Source: an uncultured Candidatus Melainabacteria bacterium (GTDB lineage Bacteria; Cyanobacteriota; Vampirovibrionia; Gastranaerophilales; Gastranaerophilaceae). Taken from it: a DNA stretch of 64,000 nucleotides. Positions within the stretch are counted from its first letter, which is position 1, and every line of letters begins with the position of its first letter. The translations under genes and the position numbers were made by a program. The stretch is from assembly GCA_934754515.1 (NCBI GenBank), contig CAKVIG010000002.1, positions 1-64,000 on the forward strand. The letters run 5' to 3'. This document shows, in pieces, positions 17,659 through 26,842 of the stretch. Below the pieces are notes generated by a model that ran no database searches, was not told the origin of the DNA, and was given only the letters and a program-made list of their open reading frames with translations.

Positions 17659-18327
17659 ATGGAAATTATTAAACAGTTTAAGAAAAGCGAACTTTTTGCA
17701 ACTGCTTGCATATACTTAATTCTGCTCGGCAATGTCTTTATTCTGCATGATTCGCCAATTGCATTTATTTCAGCCTTCTTCGGCATAACTTATACAATAC
17801 TTGCAGGAAAAGGTACACCAATTTGTTATATTTTCGGAGTAACAGGTTCAAGTTTTTATGGCTATTTAGCTTTTCATAACGCTCTTTGGGGAAATTTAAT
17901 TTTGTATATGGGATACTACGTTCCAATGCAAATTTTAGGCTATTTTAGATGGCAAAACCATTTAAAATCAAACTCTTATGAAATTGTAAAAACTTCACTT
18001 TGCAAAAAAGAAATTGTATGGCTTATTATATTATCGTTTTTAGCTTGCCTTATTACCGCTTATATTTTGACTGTTTCTAAAGATAAAAGTCCGATAATAG
18101 ACTCCATTACGACCGTTTTATCAATTACAGGCATGTATTTAACTGTCAGACGCGCGATTGAACAGTGGTGGTTTTGGATGATTGTAAACGGTTTATCCGC
18201 AATTATGTGGATAAAAATAGCTTTAGCAGGCAAAAAAGTTTATTCAACCGTTATCATGTGGAGTGTATATTTCTTATTAGCAATTTATTTTTACATTACT
18301 TGGAGAAAAGAAATAAAAAATCGTTAG
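17659..18327 (+). CDS. pnuC: Nicotinamide riboside/mononucleotide transporter PnuC
   Basis: 222 residues with seven or so membrane helices and PnuC hallmarks: FGVTGSSFYGYLAF (helix 3 region), YYVPMQILGYFRW, and RRAIEQWWFWMIVNGLSAIMW (the conserved WW-x-W substrate region). It imports the NAD precursor nicotinamide riboside by facilitated diffusion. No NadR kinase is adjacent. The stop codon overlaps the convergent ilvB-like gene by 4 bp. Confidence 0.9.
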   Translation: MEIIKQFKKSELFATACIYLILLGNVFILHDSPIAFISAFFGITYTILAGKGTPICYIFGVTGSSFYGYLAFHNALWGNLILYMGYYVPMQILGYFRWQNHLKSNSYEIVKTSLCKKEIVWLIILSFLACLITAYILTVSKDKSPIIDSITTVLSITGMYLTVRRAIEQWWFWMIVNGLSAIMWIKIALAGKKVYSTVIMWSVYFLLAIYFYITWRKEIKNR

Positions 18328-19943
18328 ATATTTTCAAACGAATCAATCACAACATCCACGATTGCCGTGCCTTGGTGGCTGATTGCTTTTTCCAGTGCAG
18401 GAATTAGTTCTTCTTTTTTTGAAACTCTCACGGCAAACAAATCATAAGCTTCCGCAATTTTTGTAAAATCAGGGTTAATCATCTCAACTTGATAACGTCT
18501 GTTATAAATTTTTTCTTGCAATTCGCGCACCATGCCAAGATAACTGTTATTCATAATTATAATTTTTAGCGGAATATTATGTTCCCTGCAAGTTGCAAGC
18601 TCTTGCAAATTCATCTGAAAAGACCCATCACCCGTGATATTCAAAACAAGACTATCAGGATTAGCAATATAAGCCCCGATTGATGCAGGAAGCCCAAACC
18701 CCATTGTCCCCAGTCCGCCTGAAGTTATAAATTTTCTCGGCTTATTAAAATGGAAAAACTGTGCTGTTAACATTTGATGCTGTCCAACATCAGTCACAAC
18801 AACAGGTTCAAAGTATTTTGTAAAATCAGAAACTGTTTCCAAAACAAATGACGAATGCAATTTTTCTGAAAAATCTTCTTCAACAGCTTCATCACTATCT
18901 TCCATCGAATCAATTTCCATCAGCCATTTTTCAGGTGTAGAGAATTTAATATCGGAATGTACAAAATCTTCTAAAAAGACTCTGATGTCGGCAATAATTT
19001 CATAATCTACAGGCATGCCGGCAGGTTGAATATTGATGCTTGCGATTTTGAAATTCTTTGTAAACTCATCATTTTTACAGGTCGAACGGTCAGAAAAACC
19101 TGCACCCAACGTGATTAACAAGTCACATTGTTTTAGGGCAGAATTCGCTAATTCAACACCGTTTAAGCCTATCATGCCCAAATATAATCTGTTTTCAGAC
19201 GGATAAACCCCAATCCCCATAAGTGTTGAAACTACAGGACATTGTATTTTAGAAACAAATTTTTCAACTTGTTCGGATGCGTTTAGACAACCGCCACCAA
19301 GCAAAACTAAAGGTTTATGTGCGTTTTTAATCAATTCCGACATATCTTTAATTTCTTTAGAAAAATCTTTAACAATGATTTTTTCATCTTCATGCTTAGA
19401 AGTTCTTTCGTAGTATTCCGCTTCAAGAATATTTCTGGCTAAAGCTACGACAACAGGACCTTTTACACCGCTGTTTGCAACTGAAAAAGCCTCTTTAATC
19501 ACTTGTACAACATCGTCATCATGCTTAAGCGTGTAAACTTTTTTACAGCAGGATTGTACCATTGCAGAAATATCAACATTTTGGAAAATCTTACCGTTAC
19601 GATTTGTAGTTGATACAGCTCCGGCTAAAACAACAAGCGGAGTTGAGTCTGCATAAGCATTTGCAATCCCCGTTACAGTGTTTGTAAAACCGGGACCTGA
19701 TGTTACCAATACGACTCCTGCATTTCCGCAAACTCTTGCATAACCTTCCGCTGCATGCACAGCAGCTTGCTCGTGACGCACAAGATAATGTTTTATCTTT
19801 TCGGTTTTTGAAAGCTCATTATAAATACTTAAAACTGCAGCACCGGGGTAACCGAAAACACTCTCAACGCCAAGTTCTTCAAGCGTTTTGACAAGTGCTG
19901 ATGCAGTATTTCGAGTTTTAGTAAGACTTGCATTTTTAACCAT
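18324..19943 (-). CDS. ilvB: ThDP-dependent acetolactate synthase large-subunit-like enzyme
   Basis: About 539 residues with the three ThDP-family domains. The pyrimidine-binding domain has the cofactor Glu (LVRHEQAAVHAAEGYAR), a central Rossmann-like domain follows, and the PP domain has GDGSFQMNLQEL...MNNSYLGMV. It fits acetohydroxyacid synthase large subunits, which join two pyruvates for branched-chain amino acids. No regulatory subunit ilvN or other ilv gene is near, so a catabolic acetolactate synthase or related carboligase is possible. ATG 19943 is chosen because TATAAT lies 9 nt upstream. Confidence 0.8.
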   Translation of the reverse strand: MVKNASLTKTRNTASALVKTLEELGVESVFGYPGAAVLSIYNELSKTEKIKHYLVRHEQAAVHAAEGYARVCGNAGVVLVTSGPGFTNTVTGIANAYADSTPLVVLAGAVSTTNRNGKIFQNVDISAMVQSCCKKVYTLKHDDDVVQVIKEAFSVANSGVKGPVVVALARNILEAEYYERTSKHEDEKIIVKDFSKEIKDMSELIKNAHKPLVLLGGGCLNASEQVEKFVSKIQCPVVSTLMGIGVYPSENRLYLGMIGLNGVELANSALKQCDLLITLGAGFSDRSTCKNDEFTKNFKIASINIQPAGMPVDYEIIADIRVFLEDFVHSDIKFSTPEKWLMEIDSMEDSDEAVEEDFSEKLHSSFVLETVSDFTKYFEPVVVTDVGQHQMLTAQFFHFNKPRKFITSGGLGTMGFGLPASIGAYIANPDSLVLNITGDGSFQMNLQELATCREHNIPLKIIIMNNSYLGMVRELQEKIYNRRYQVEMINPDFTKIAEAYDLFAVRVSKKEELIPALEKAISHQGTAIVDVVIDSFENI

Positions 19944-19952
19944 CGTGAAAAC

Positions 19953-19958
19953 ATTATA
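19953..19958 (-). promoter_or_regulatory. -10 box of the ilvB-like gene
   Basis: TATAAT (minus strand) ending 9 nt before ATG 19943. It overlaps the longer reading frame, supporting the shorter start. Confidence 0.45.
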
Positions 19959-20047
19959 CATCAAAATTAAATAAAAGACTTGATTTCTATTTTTGTTTTA
20001 GGTAAGATAGTTTTGCACTAGTCGTTAAGATTTGTGTGTGATAATTA

Positions 20048-20187
20048 AATATCGGGATGTAGCAAGGACTCCGACAAAAGCTGACTAAATGTCAGGTTTT
20101 GATGGAGGGAGGCGAGTCAGAAAGCGTAAGCTTTATGTGAGCCGTATATAAGATATACCAAACTGCATTCCACAAACTATAAACCTT
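20048..20187 (+). ncRNA. tRNA-Pro 5' fragment plus structured insert, unit A
   Basis: The first 16 bp equal the bases just before and at the 5' end of tRNA-Pro (20294-20309). Then follow a stem AAAAGCTGAC/GTCAGGTTTT with loop TAAAT, a small AAAGC-GTAA-GCTTT hairpin and a GTATAT/ATATAC hairpin. The unit ends in TACCAAACTGC, complementary to part of the tRNA D-arm. A GATAAT-like box lies just upstream, so this stretch may be transcribed with the tRNA. It is not a functional tRNA. Confidence 0.5.
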
Positions 20188-20293
20188 AATATCGGGATGT
20201 AGCGCAGTTTGACTCTGCCGAAGAAAAGTTGACTAAATGTCAAGTTTTCTGAGAGGTAGCACCGGTGCGCTTCAAACCAAAAATTGAAAATTG
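20188..20293 (+). ncRNA. tRNA-Pro 5' fragment plus structured insert, unit B
   Basis: Begins with 24 bp identical to 20294-20317 of the tRNA-Pro locus and then diverges. It repeats the unit A hairpin as AAAAGTTGAC/GTCAAGTTTT with the same TAAAT loop; a C-G pair in A has become T-A here, a compensating change. No acceptor 3' half follows, so it is not a tRNA by itself. Confidence 0.55.
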
Positions 20294-20298
20294 AATAT

Positions 20299-20375
20299 CG
20301 GGATGTAGCGCAGTTTGGTAGCGCACCTCGCTTGGGACGAGGGGGTCGCACGTTCGAATCGTGTCATCCCGACCA
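20299..20375 (+). tRNA. tRNA-Pro (anticodon UGG)
   Basis: A 77-nt cloverleaf. Acceptor CGGGATG pairs with CATCCCG, the anticodon stem CCTCG/CGAGG encloses CTTGGGA with anticodon TGG, the T-loop is GTTCGAATC, and CCA is encoded. A terminator follows at once. Confidence 0.97.
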
Positions 20376-20378
20376 TTT

Positions 20379-20412
20379 AAAAAAGACTTTCAGAAATCTC
20401 TGAAAGTCTTTT
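20379..20412 (+). terminator. Terminator after tRNA-Pro
   Basis: AAAAAGACTTTCAGA and TCTGAAAGTCTTTTT form a 15-bp stem with a 4-nt loop and T-run. It also lies behind the convergent plsC-like gene. Confidence 0.88.
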
Positions 20413-20454
20413 TAATTTTTATTTATATAAATAATCTTAGATAAACCAACATTC

Positions 20455-21102
20455 TTAAAAAACTTCTTTTTCCATAAAATCAGTCCATTGCTTAATTATT
20501 TCTTCTTCAGAAAGCTTATAAGATATTGGTTCACCAACTTTTAGAGTGACATGTTTTGTAAAAGGTAAAAAAGCATAGCCGGTAAAACCACAAATTGCAA
20601 TCGGCACAATATCCATTTTTGCCATCTTTGCAACAGCTGCAAATCCGCCTTTGATATCTTTAAACGGTTCTTTTTCTTTATAACAAGTTTTTCCTTGAGG
20701 AAATATACCAAAATTCCAATTAGTTTTATCTTTGATTGTTTTAATCGTCTTTAATGTTTCCAATCCCGGTTTATCACGGTTTACGCCAAAAGAACCCAAA
20801 CTAATTACCAACAACCTAATGAGCGGATTTTTGTGAGTATATAATTCTTCTTTTGCCATATAAGCAACAGGACGATTAGCGATTAATGAAATTAATGGCG
20901 GATCAATGTATGATTGATGATTAGACGTATAAATATAACGCTTAGTGCGGTCTATGTTATTCCAACCTTTAATTTTTACAGTATAAAATAACGTTGCAGC
21001 CGGCCATACAACAAAATATAAAAACCAAGTTATGAAAATAGTTCTTATTAAACCGTAATCTTCTGCATATCTTCTATTGAAGTTTCTATTCTTTCCAAAC
21101 AT
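20455..21102 (-). CDS. plsC: 1-acylglycerol-3-phosphate acyltransferase (PlsC-like)
   Basis: 215 residues. An N-terminal membrane helix (about 20-42) precedes the acyltransferase motifs NHQSYIDP (H-x4-D) and FPQGKT, the latter a variant of FPEGTRS, with GGFAAVAK and VPIAICG behind. The enzyme acylates lysophosphatidic acid at the membrane. It is last of a four-gene operon; its start overlaps the upstream lipid kinase by 55 bp, and an internal start is possible. The G-K in place of G-T-R suggests a somewhat divergent substrate. Confidence 0.85.
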   Translation of the reverse strand: MFGKNRNFNRRYAEDYGLIRTIFITWFLYFVVWPAATLFYTVKIKGWNNIDRTKRYIYTSNHQSYIDPPLISLIANRPVAYMAKEELYTHKNPLIRLLVISLGSFGVNRDKPGLETLKTIKTIKDKTNWNFGIFPQGKTCYKEKEPFKDIKGGFAAVAKMAKMDIVPIAICGFTGYAFLPFTKHVTLKVGEPISYKLSEEEIIKQWTDFMEKEVF

Positions 21103-21962
21103 ACGTGTTCCTTACTATAAATATTAATGCCTTTAGATATTATACTAAAAGTAATGTTTTCAGTAAACTTTGTTTTTTCACCATCAATATGAGCCAAACA
21201 ATATTTGTTTAAAATATCTACATTTTTAGCTTTTATATATTCCGTCATAAAATTATTAATCTTTATATTTAGGAAAATTTCCAAAATTACAATAAAAAAT
21301 AATATCGGATTTTGAGTTTTTAGTAGAAACACATCAAATAAACCGTCGTACAATTCAGCGTTTTTAGCAATTGAAAAGCACTTTCTATACATATTTCCGG
21401 CATTTGCAATAATAATACAAGAAGCATGTACTACGCGAGTATTATTATCAATTGTAATCACATATTCTTTGCATTTAAGCCTTAGAGCAAAAATAATTCC
21501 GGCTATAAAATATGCAAAATAACCGAATTTATTTTTTAAAGATTGTGGCGTTTTTCCGATAATATCGGCATCAAAACCAAAACCACAACGCAAGATTGAT
21601 AATTTTTTATCAACTTCCAATACATCGACTTTTGTAATATTTTCATCTTTTAAAATATCAAGTGCCTTTTTAATACTATCAATTCCAAGTGCTGCAGCAA
21701 GTAAATTTGCAGTTCCACAAGGAATTATACCCAAAGTTTTGTCAGTATGAATTATATGAGGTAGAACTTTATTAACCGTACCATCACCGCCCAGGACAAT
21801 AACAGTATCAAAAAGCAAAAACAGTTGAGGTTCAATTTCGTCAACAGACACAAACTTGAACGATTTTGCGTTTTTCAATAAAAACTTCTGGAGTGTTTTT
21901 CTATATTTTAAAGCCTTTTTTCTTCCGGCATTAAAATTTGATACGACAAGAACATTATTCAT
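21048..21962 (-). CDS. Diacylglycerol/sphingosine kinase-like lipid kinase (YegS/DagK family)
   Basis: 304 residues. The N-terminal nucleotide-binding domain has VVSNFNAGRKKAL and the hallmark VLGGDGTVNKVLPH. The C-terminal beta-sandwich has CGTANLLAAALGI and RCGFGFDADIIG. It phosphorylates a lipid hydroxyl (diacylglycerol, or an undecaprenol-like lipid) with ATP. It overlaps the PAP2 gene by 8 bp and the plsC gene by 55 bp, so all are translationally coupled. Confidence 0.88.
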   Translation of the reverse strand: MNNVLVVSNFNAGRKKALKYRKTLQKFLLKNAKSFKFVSVDEIEPQLFLLFDTVIVLGGDGTVNKVLPHIIHTDKTLGIIPCGTANLLAAALGIDSIKKALDILKDENITKVDVLEVDKKLSILRCGFGFDADIIGKTPQSLKNKFGYFAYFIAGIIFALRLKCKEYVITIDNNTRVVHASCIIIANAGNMYRKCFSIAKNAELYDGLFDVFLLKTQNPILFFIVILEIFLNIKINNFMTEYIKAKNVDILNKYCLAHIDGEKTKFTENITFSIISKGINIYSKEHVCLERIETSIEDMQKITV

Positions 21963-22566
21963 TATCTGCTCCTCGTTGAAAAATTTTTACGTAAATAGAT
22001 AACAAAAATAACCCCAGCAAATAAGCACCGATTACATCCGTCGGATTATGAACCCCAAGCCAAACCCTTGAAAACCCGACAAACAAAATCCAAATTGCAG
22101 AAAAAATAATACCCAAATATCGCCACACTTTGTTTTTACAATAATTATGAATAAAATAAATTACCATTCCCCACAAGCAAATAGTAACCAAACTATGACT
22201 TGAAACATAACTAAAACTATGCGGATGAATTACAAGTTGCATTTCAAATGGCGGTCTTGGTCGATGTACAAGAGGTTTAATTATACAGTTCAAAAGAAAC
22301 GTTACAAGAGGAATTGAACATAAAAAGATAATTGATTTATACTCTCGTTTTTTTAAAAAACAAATACTTCCAATAATCAAAGGCAAAGCAATCATTATTG
22401 AATACAATTTACAATCAGGAAGTAACGGAATCCACAAAGGTAAATTTTTCAAAACACTTTGCAAATGCAAAACGAAAGCCTTGTCCCATAAATCAATTAT
22501 GGGACAAGTTTTCACGATTATTGAAAAAATTATAAATATTGCAAGTAGCAACAATGATTTTTTCAT
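21955..22566 (-). CDS. PAP2-family membrane phosphatase
   Basis: About 203 residues with five or six membrane helices. The phosphatase signature is complete: KPLVHRPRP (K-x6-RP), SSHSLVT (PSGH-like, here SSHS) and SRVWLGVHNPTDVIGA (SR-x5-H-x3-D). It likely dephosphorylates phosphatidate or undecaprenyl pyrophosphate on the outer face of the membrane. The start MKKSLLLL (22566) is preferred; the longer frame would run into the upstream gene. Confidence 0.85.
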   Translation of the reverse strand: MKKSLLLLAIFIIFSIIVKTCPIIDLWDKAFVLHLQSVLKNLPLWIPLLPDCKLYSIMIALPLIIGSICFLKKREYKSIIFLCSIPLVTFLLNCIIKPLVHRPRPPFEMQLVIHPHSFSYVSSHSLVTICLWGMVIYFIHNYCKNKVWRYLGIIFSAIWILFVGFSRVWLGVHNPTDVIGAYLLGLFLLSIYVKIFQRGADNE

Positions 22567-22567
22567 A

Positions 22568-24082
22568 TTATTTTCCACAGCCTGCACAATGTCCTGAGCA
22601 TTTGTGCGCTGGCTTTTCTTTGGAACAGAAATTATCTCTATCAACGTAATATTCACCTTCTAGAGGGAAAATCGTCATCCAAAGATTATTTCTCCAGTCT
22701 TCATCAAGAATCTCTTTCACTTCTTCTGAATACTTGTCGATTTCAGAAGTAATTTTAGGGTCAGTCAAATACGCAGCCGCATTTTCATGTGTTTCATAAG
22801 GTTTGAATTCTTGATAGTATTTTCTCAAAACGTCAGGTCTATCAACAATCATACAAGGTCTTAACATATTCCCGTCTTCGTAAGGAATACCATCTCTAAT
22901 AGCTTTCATAAACGGAGCAGCAAGAGCTTCTGTAAGAGTGCAATTTTTAACATTATGTGTTGCCAAGTGAACAAAAGTACAAGGTTCAACATCTCCGTTC
23001 GGATTAACGTGAACATATTGTCTTCCGCCTGCAATACAACCCATCATTTCAGGACCATCACCCCAGAAGTCAACTGTCATCATAGGAAGCGTATTTCTTG
23101 CGTTATAAACTGCTTTCAAAATTTGTTGTCTTTGCTTTGCATTAGGAACTAGACTTACGTCCGGACTATCTCCAACAGGAACATAGTGGAAGAACCAAGA
23201 CCACAAACAACCTTTATCTGATAACATTTTCATAAATTCATCTGATGTTACTTCGTCACAGCTTTTTGACGTTGCAGTAATACTTGCACCGAAGAATACA
23301 CCTGCTTCACGCAACATATCCATTTTTTGCATTACCATATCAAAGCAACCTTCGCCACGAACAGCATCATTGTCTTCTTTTAATCCCCAAAGAGAAAACA
23401 TTGGGTGAACGTTTCCTAATTTTTGGAGTTTTTTCACAACTTTTTCGGTAATTAATGAGCCGTTTGTGAATGTGATAAACGCACAATCGTTAAATTCTTC
23501 AGCAAGTTCCAAGAATTCTTTTCTTGCAAAAGGTTCACCGCCAACAACAGGAATAATGTGAATACCCATAACATCTCGAGCTTCAGTGAAAATTTCTCTC
23601 CATTTTTCTTTTGAAATATCGTCATTTACATTATACTCGTGAGCCCAACAACCTTTACAATGGAAATTACATCTTTTGGTTATTGAAGATAACAAAACTG
23701 TTGGTGGAAAGAATCCGTTCTTTTCGTTAAATTCAGAGCGTTTTCTCAAATTATCACCATAATATCCGTTAACAAAAAAGTTCTTAATCCATTTGTTACG
23801 ACAATTTGGGTGTAATTCAGTCAAAATCTTTTTCCACCACAAAAGATGCGGATGTTCTGATTCAAATAGCCATTGCATTCTTCTTGCGTGATTTATTCCG
23901 CCTTTAGAACCTGCAATTTTTTCAAAGATTTTTGCAAGATTGATTAGTTTTTGCTTGCTGTAATGTTTGCCCAAATAATTTAATGTTTGGTCAATTACAA
24001 AATTATTGAATTTTAGTTTTAATCCGTCAAAACAACCCATAGAGTTTGACTGCCAAACAGTTGCTTGCTTTTCTACTCTCAT
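22568..24082 (-). CDS. Radical SAM protein with SPASM-like C-terminus, in a lipid operon
   Basis: 504 residues. A helical N-terminal extension (1-125) is followed by the radical SAM core with TKRCNFHCKGC (C138, C142, C145), GGEPFARKE and a long insert. A SPASM-like region (CIAGGRQYVHVNPNGDVEPCTFVH) comes next, and the tail has Cys clusters (CSKEKPAHKCSGHCAGC), so extra Fe-S clusters are likely. Its stop abuts the PAP2 start, giving the order radical SAM, PAP2, lipid kinase, PlsC. This suggests a lipid-linked substrate, but the reaction is unknown. Confidence 0.8.
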   Translation of the reverse strand: MRVEKQATVWQSNSMGCFDGLKLKFNNFVIDQTLNYLGKHYSKQKLINLAKIFEKIAGSKGGINHARRMQWLFESEHPHLLWWKKILTELHPNCRNKWIKNFFVNGYYGDNLRKRSEFNEKNGFFPPTVLLSSITKRCNFHCKGCWAHEYNVNDDISKEKWREIFTEARDVMGIHIIPVVGGEPFARKEFLELAEEFNDCAFITFTNGSLITEKVVKKLQKLGNVHPMFSLWGLKEDNDAVRGEGCFDMVMQKMDMLREAGVFFGASITATSKSCDEVTSDEFMKMLSDKGCLWSWFFHYVPVGDSPDVSLVPNAKQRQQILKAVYNARNTLPMMTVDFWGDGPEMMGCIAGGRQYVHVNPNGDVEPCTFVHLATHNVKNCTLTEALAAPFMKAIRDGIPYEDGNMLRPCMIVDRPDVLRKYYQEFKPYETHENAAAYLTDPKITSEIDKYSEEVKEILDEDWRNNLWMTIFPLEGEYYVDRDNFCSKEKPAHKCSGHCAGCGK

Positions 24083-24149
24083 TTCCTATCCTTTCCTCAT
24101 AATTTATAAAGCATTTTAATTATCTCATAAATATAATTAGACAGGCTAT

Positions 24150-24630
24150 TGTTTAACCCAAGTAATCTTTGACAACCTGCCTCAATTGCAAATATAACAC
24201 GAAAACTTCAGCTTCCCTCAAACTGATTTAAATTTCAAAGTACCGTCAAGTTTGTCCCAAAAGATTATCTAAAAAATCCTCTTTCGAGATATCCTATTAT
24301 CGCACAAACCTAAATAACATGCAAAGTTAAGCCGATTGACGTTTTTTGACATTATATTTAATAAAGATTACTCAAAAGATTACTTCCCCTTTTACAAGGA
24401 AGCAGTGTTTTATAAAGAAACGCAATTATTTCCGAGTTTTATCCCCTTAAAAGCACTTCCACTAAAACGGGTAATCTTGAGTTATTTTAATACTAGTTAA
24501 TCTTTATATCTAAATATGCTTCATTACTTAACAGGGAAGTAGTTTATAGTTTTTTTTAATAAAAATCAAATTTTTCGTTATTCAAATTGGGGAAAGTAAT
24601 CTTTTTTTATCTTTTAAGTAATCTTTTTTT
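24150..24630 (+). mobile_element. Left end of a Mu/Tn7-like element with transposase-binding repeats
   Basis: A gene-free stretch holding eight copies of GTAATCTTT, allowing one mismatch. Plus orientation: 24162, 24471, 24497, 24596, 24618. Minus orientation: 24260, 24363, 24375. Three copies extend to AAGTAATCTTT. The outermost copy is 11 bp inside a 5'-TG at 24150, the dinucleotide that begins Mu-like ends. Multiple sites in mixed orientation near one end are typical of MuA/TnsB binding. The exact terminus and target duplication are not provable because the right end is missing. Confidence 0.6.
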
Positions 24631-24746
24631 TGTTTTTAAAGACACACTTCTTATCATTCCTACACAAAACAACATATTTCCCTCTCTTTTTGAACACTTA
24701 TTAAACCTTGGAGGTAAGATGGGAAAGCAAAAAGGAGGTTGTAACT

Positions 24747-26828
24747 ATGACAGAGCCAAAACTAGACCTAACAAATATTAAAATGGAAGATATTTGGGTT
24801 GATGTTGAAACTGTAGCAAGGCTTAAAAAAATTACAAAACGAGCAGTCCGAATGTCATTAAATAATGATAAATACGAATCAAAAACTGAAAAGTGTCGAG
24901 GGGGCTATTTATATAAAATTAGATTGAGTACTTTGGAAGTAGAATTTCAGAAAAAATTTATAGAAGAATACATAGAAGAAATTAATAGTTCAAAAGGTGA
25001 ATTAATTGAGCTAGATAATCTTAAAATTAAACAAGAAAGATTAATTTCTGAATCACAAAAGAAAATGGCTCTTGCAAAATTTGATTTAATCAATTATTGG
25101 CTTGATTTTAGAAAAAGCCACAAAAATGATAAACATACTTTAGATACAAAATCTATCAATAAGCAATTTCTAGATATGTATAATTCCGGTTTGCTTTATG
25201 AAAACATATTTAACATATTAGGAACAGTTTGTGAAGGCTCACTTTATAGATGGCGAAAGATTTTAGGTTATAACAGAGATTGGACTGCGCTAGTTGCACA
25301 ATATAAATATTCAACAAGAAAAGAATACAATACATCATTAAATCACGAACAAATTAAAATCTTTTTAAACATTCTTTTATCACCCAATAATTTTTCCATA
25401 GGGAAAGCAATTAGTTTGACTAAACATATATTAAAAGAAAGAGGGCACGATATTTTACCTCAAGATGTTACCTTTAGAAGATATGCTAAATGGTTTAGAG
25501 ATAATAATTTTGATAAGTGGACTTTAGCAAGAGAAGGACAAAAAGCTCTTAAAGATAAAGTTGAACCATATATTGTAAGAAATGCAACATTATTAGAACC
25601 TGGGCAGGTTCTAATTGCAGACGGTCATACTTTAAACTTTTTAGTAATAAATCCTTTTACAGGTAAACCTTGCCGAGCAACATTACTTGGATTTCTCGAT
25701 TGGAAGTCAGGAGGCTTGGTTGGTTATGACATAATGCTTGAAGAATGTACTCAAAATATTGCTTCAGCATTAAGAAATGCTATCTTAAAATTAGACCACA
25801 TCCCAGATTATGTTTATCAAGATAATGGCAGAGCTTTTAAATCAAAGTTTTTTAATGGTGATAAACAATTTGAAGAACTCGGTTTTACAGGCATTTATGA
25901 GAAGTTGGGAATTAGACCTGTATATGCACAACCATATAACGCTCGAGCAAAAGTAATAGAGCGTTTCTTTTTAGATTTTCAAGAAGGCTTTGAAAAATTA
26001 TTACCAAGTTATATTGGTACAAGCATTGAAAATAAACCTGCTTGGATGAAACGGAATGAAAAACTACATTCAGCGATTCATGAAAAACAAGAATTTATTC
26101 CAACGATTGAACAAGCAATAAAGTTGATTGATAAATGGCTTGAGTATAAACATTCACAGCCTTGTACTAATTCAGTGGGCAAGACTATTCAAGAAGTAAT
26201 CAACGAAACAAAGAGGCAGAATATAAAAGAATCTGAGCTTGACGATTTAATGATGGCACAAGAAGTAAAAAGCATTGGAAGAAATGGAATTCGCTTCTTA
26301 AAATCCGAATATTTTGATGAAGCTTTATATGGATTAAAAGAAAAAGTTATTATTCGTTACAGTTTATTCGACTTATCTTACATTAAAGTTTACTCATTTA
26401 AAGGAGAGTTTATATGCAGAGCAGATAGGGTTACATCAACACATCCTTTAGCAATGCAAATGGGTAATATTAAAGATATTGAGGATTATAAACACAAGAT
26501 TGAAAAACAAGCAAAATTGAGAAGAAAAACCATAAAAGCTGTAAAAGAACACTTTAAATTAAGTGATATTGATTTAATTGAAAAAGAATTGATAGATATA
26601 CCAACAACTGATGATGAGTATATAGAGGCAACTGTTGTACCACTAAATCAACAAGAATCAAAAAGGGAATTTGTTCCCAAAGTTAAAACCTCTATTATTA
26701 GTAGACCAACGTTTGCAAATAACTATGAAAGGTATGAATGGCACATGCAAAATGGTTGTATAAATCAAGATGATAGAGATTGGTTAACTAAGTATATACA
26801 ATCAACTGAATACAGGACCATATACGAA
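24747..26828 (+). CDS. DDE transposase of the MuA/TniA/TnsB superfamily
   Basis: About 694 residues from ATG 24747, which has AAAGGAGG 8 nt upstream. Residues about 15-70 form a Mu-type winged-helix end-binding domain (WVDVETVARLKKITKRAVRMS). Helical HTH segments follow (FLDMYNSGLLYENIF...SLYRWRK). The RNase H-like core has D292 (LIADGHT), D359 (YQDNGRAFK) and E405 (KVIERFF), then a Mu-transposase C-terminal beta-barrel (RFLKSEYFDEALYGL...KVIIRYSLFDLSYIKVY). It cuts and joins element ends. The catalytic triad is intact, so it may be active. Confidence 0.88.
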
Positions 26829-26842
26829 TAGAAAGGAGTAAT

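Noticed and set aside
18324..19943. Firm assignment as the biosynthetic acetohydroxyacid synthase
   Set aside because: No ilvN, ilvC or ilvD is adjacent, so the call stays at the family level despite the symbol.
20100..20160. Group II intron domain V relic in unit A (GAGCCGTAT)
   Set aside because: Only nine bases resemble the domain V start. The pairing arm that should follow is absent, and no intron-encoded reverse transcriptase is nearby.
20133..20351. 72-residue reading frame on the minus strand
   Set aside because: It is antisense to tRNA-Pro and its upstream fragments, so it is a chance open frame.
24162..24626. Short repeats as a CRISPR array
   Set aside because: The repeats are 9-11 bp, occur in both orientations with irregular spacing, and no cas gene is present. 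They fit transposase binding sites better.
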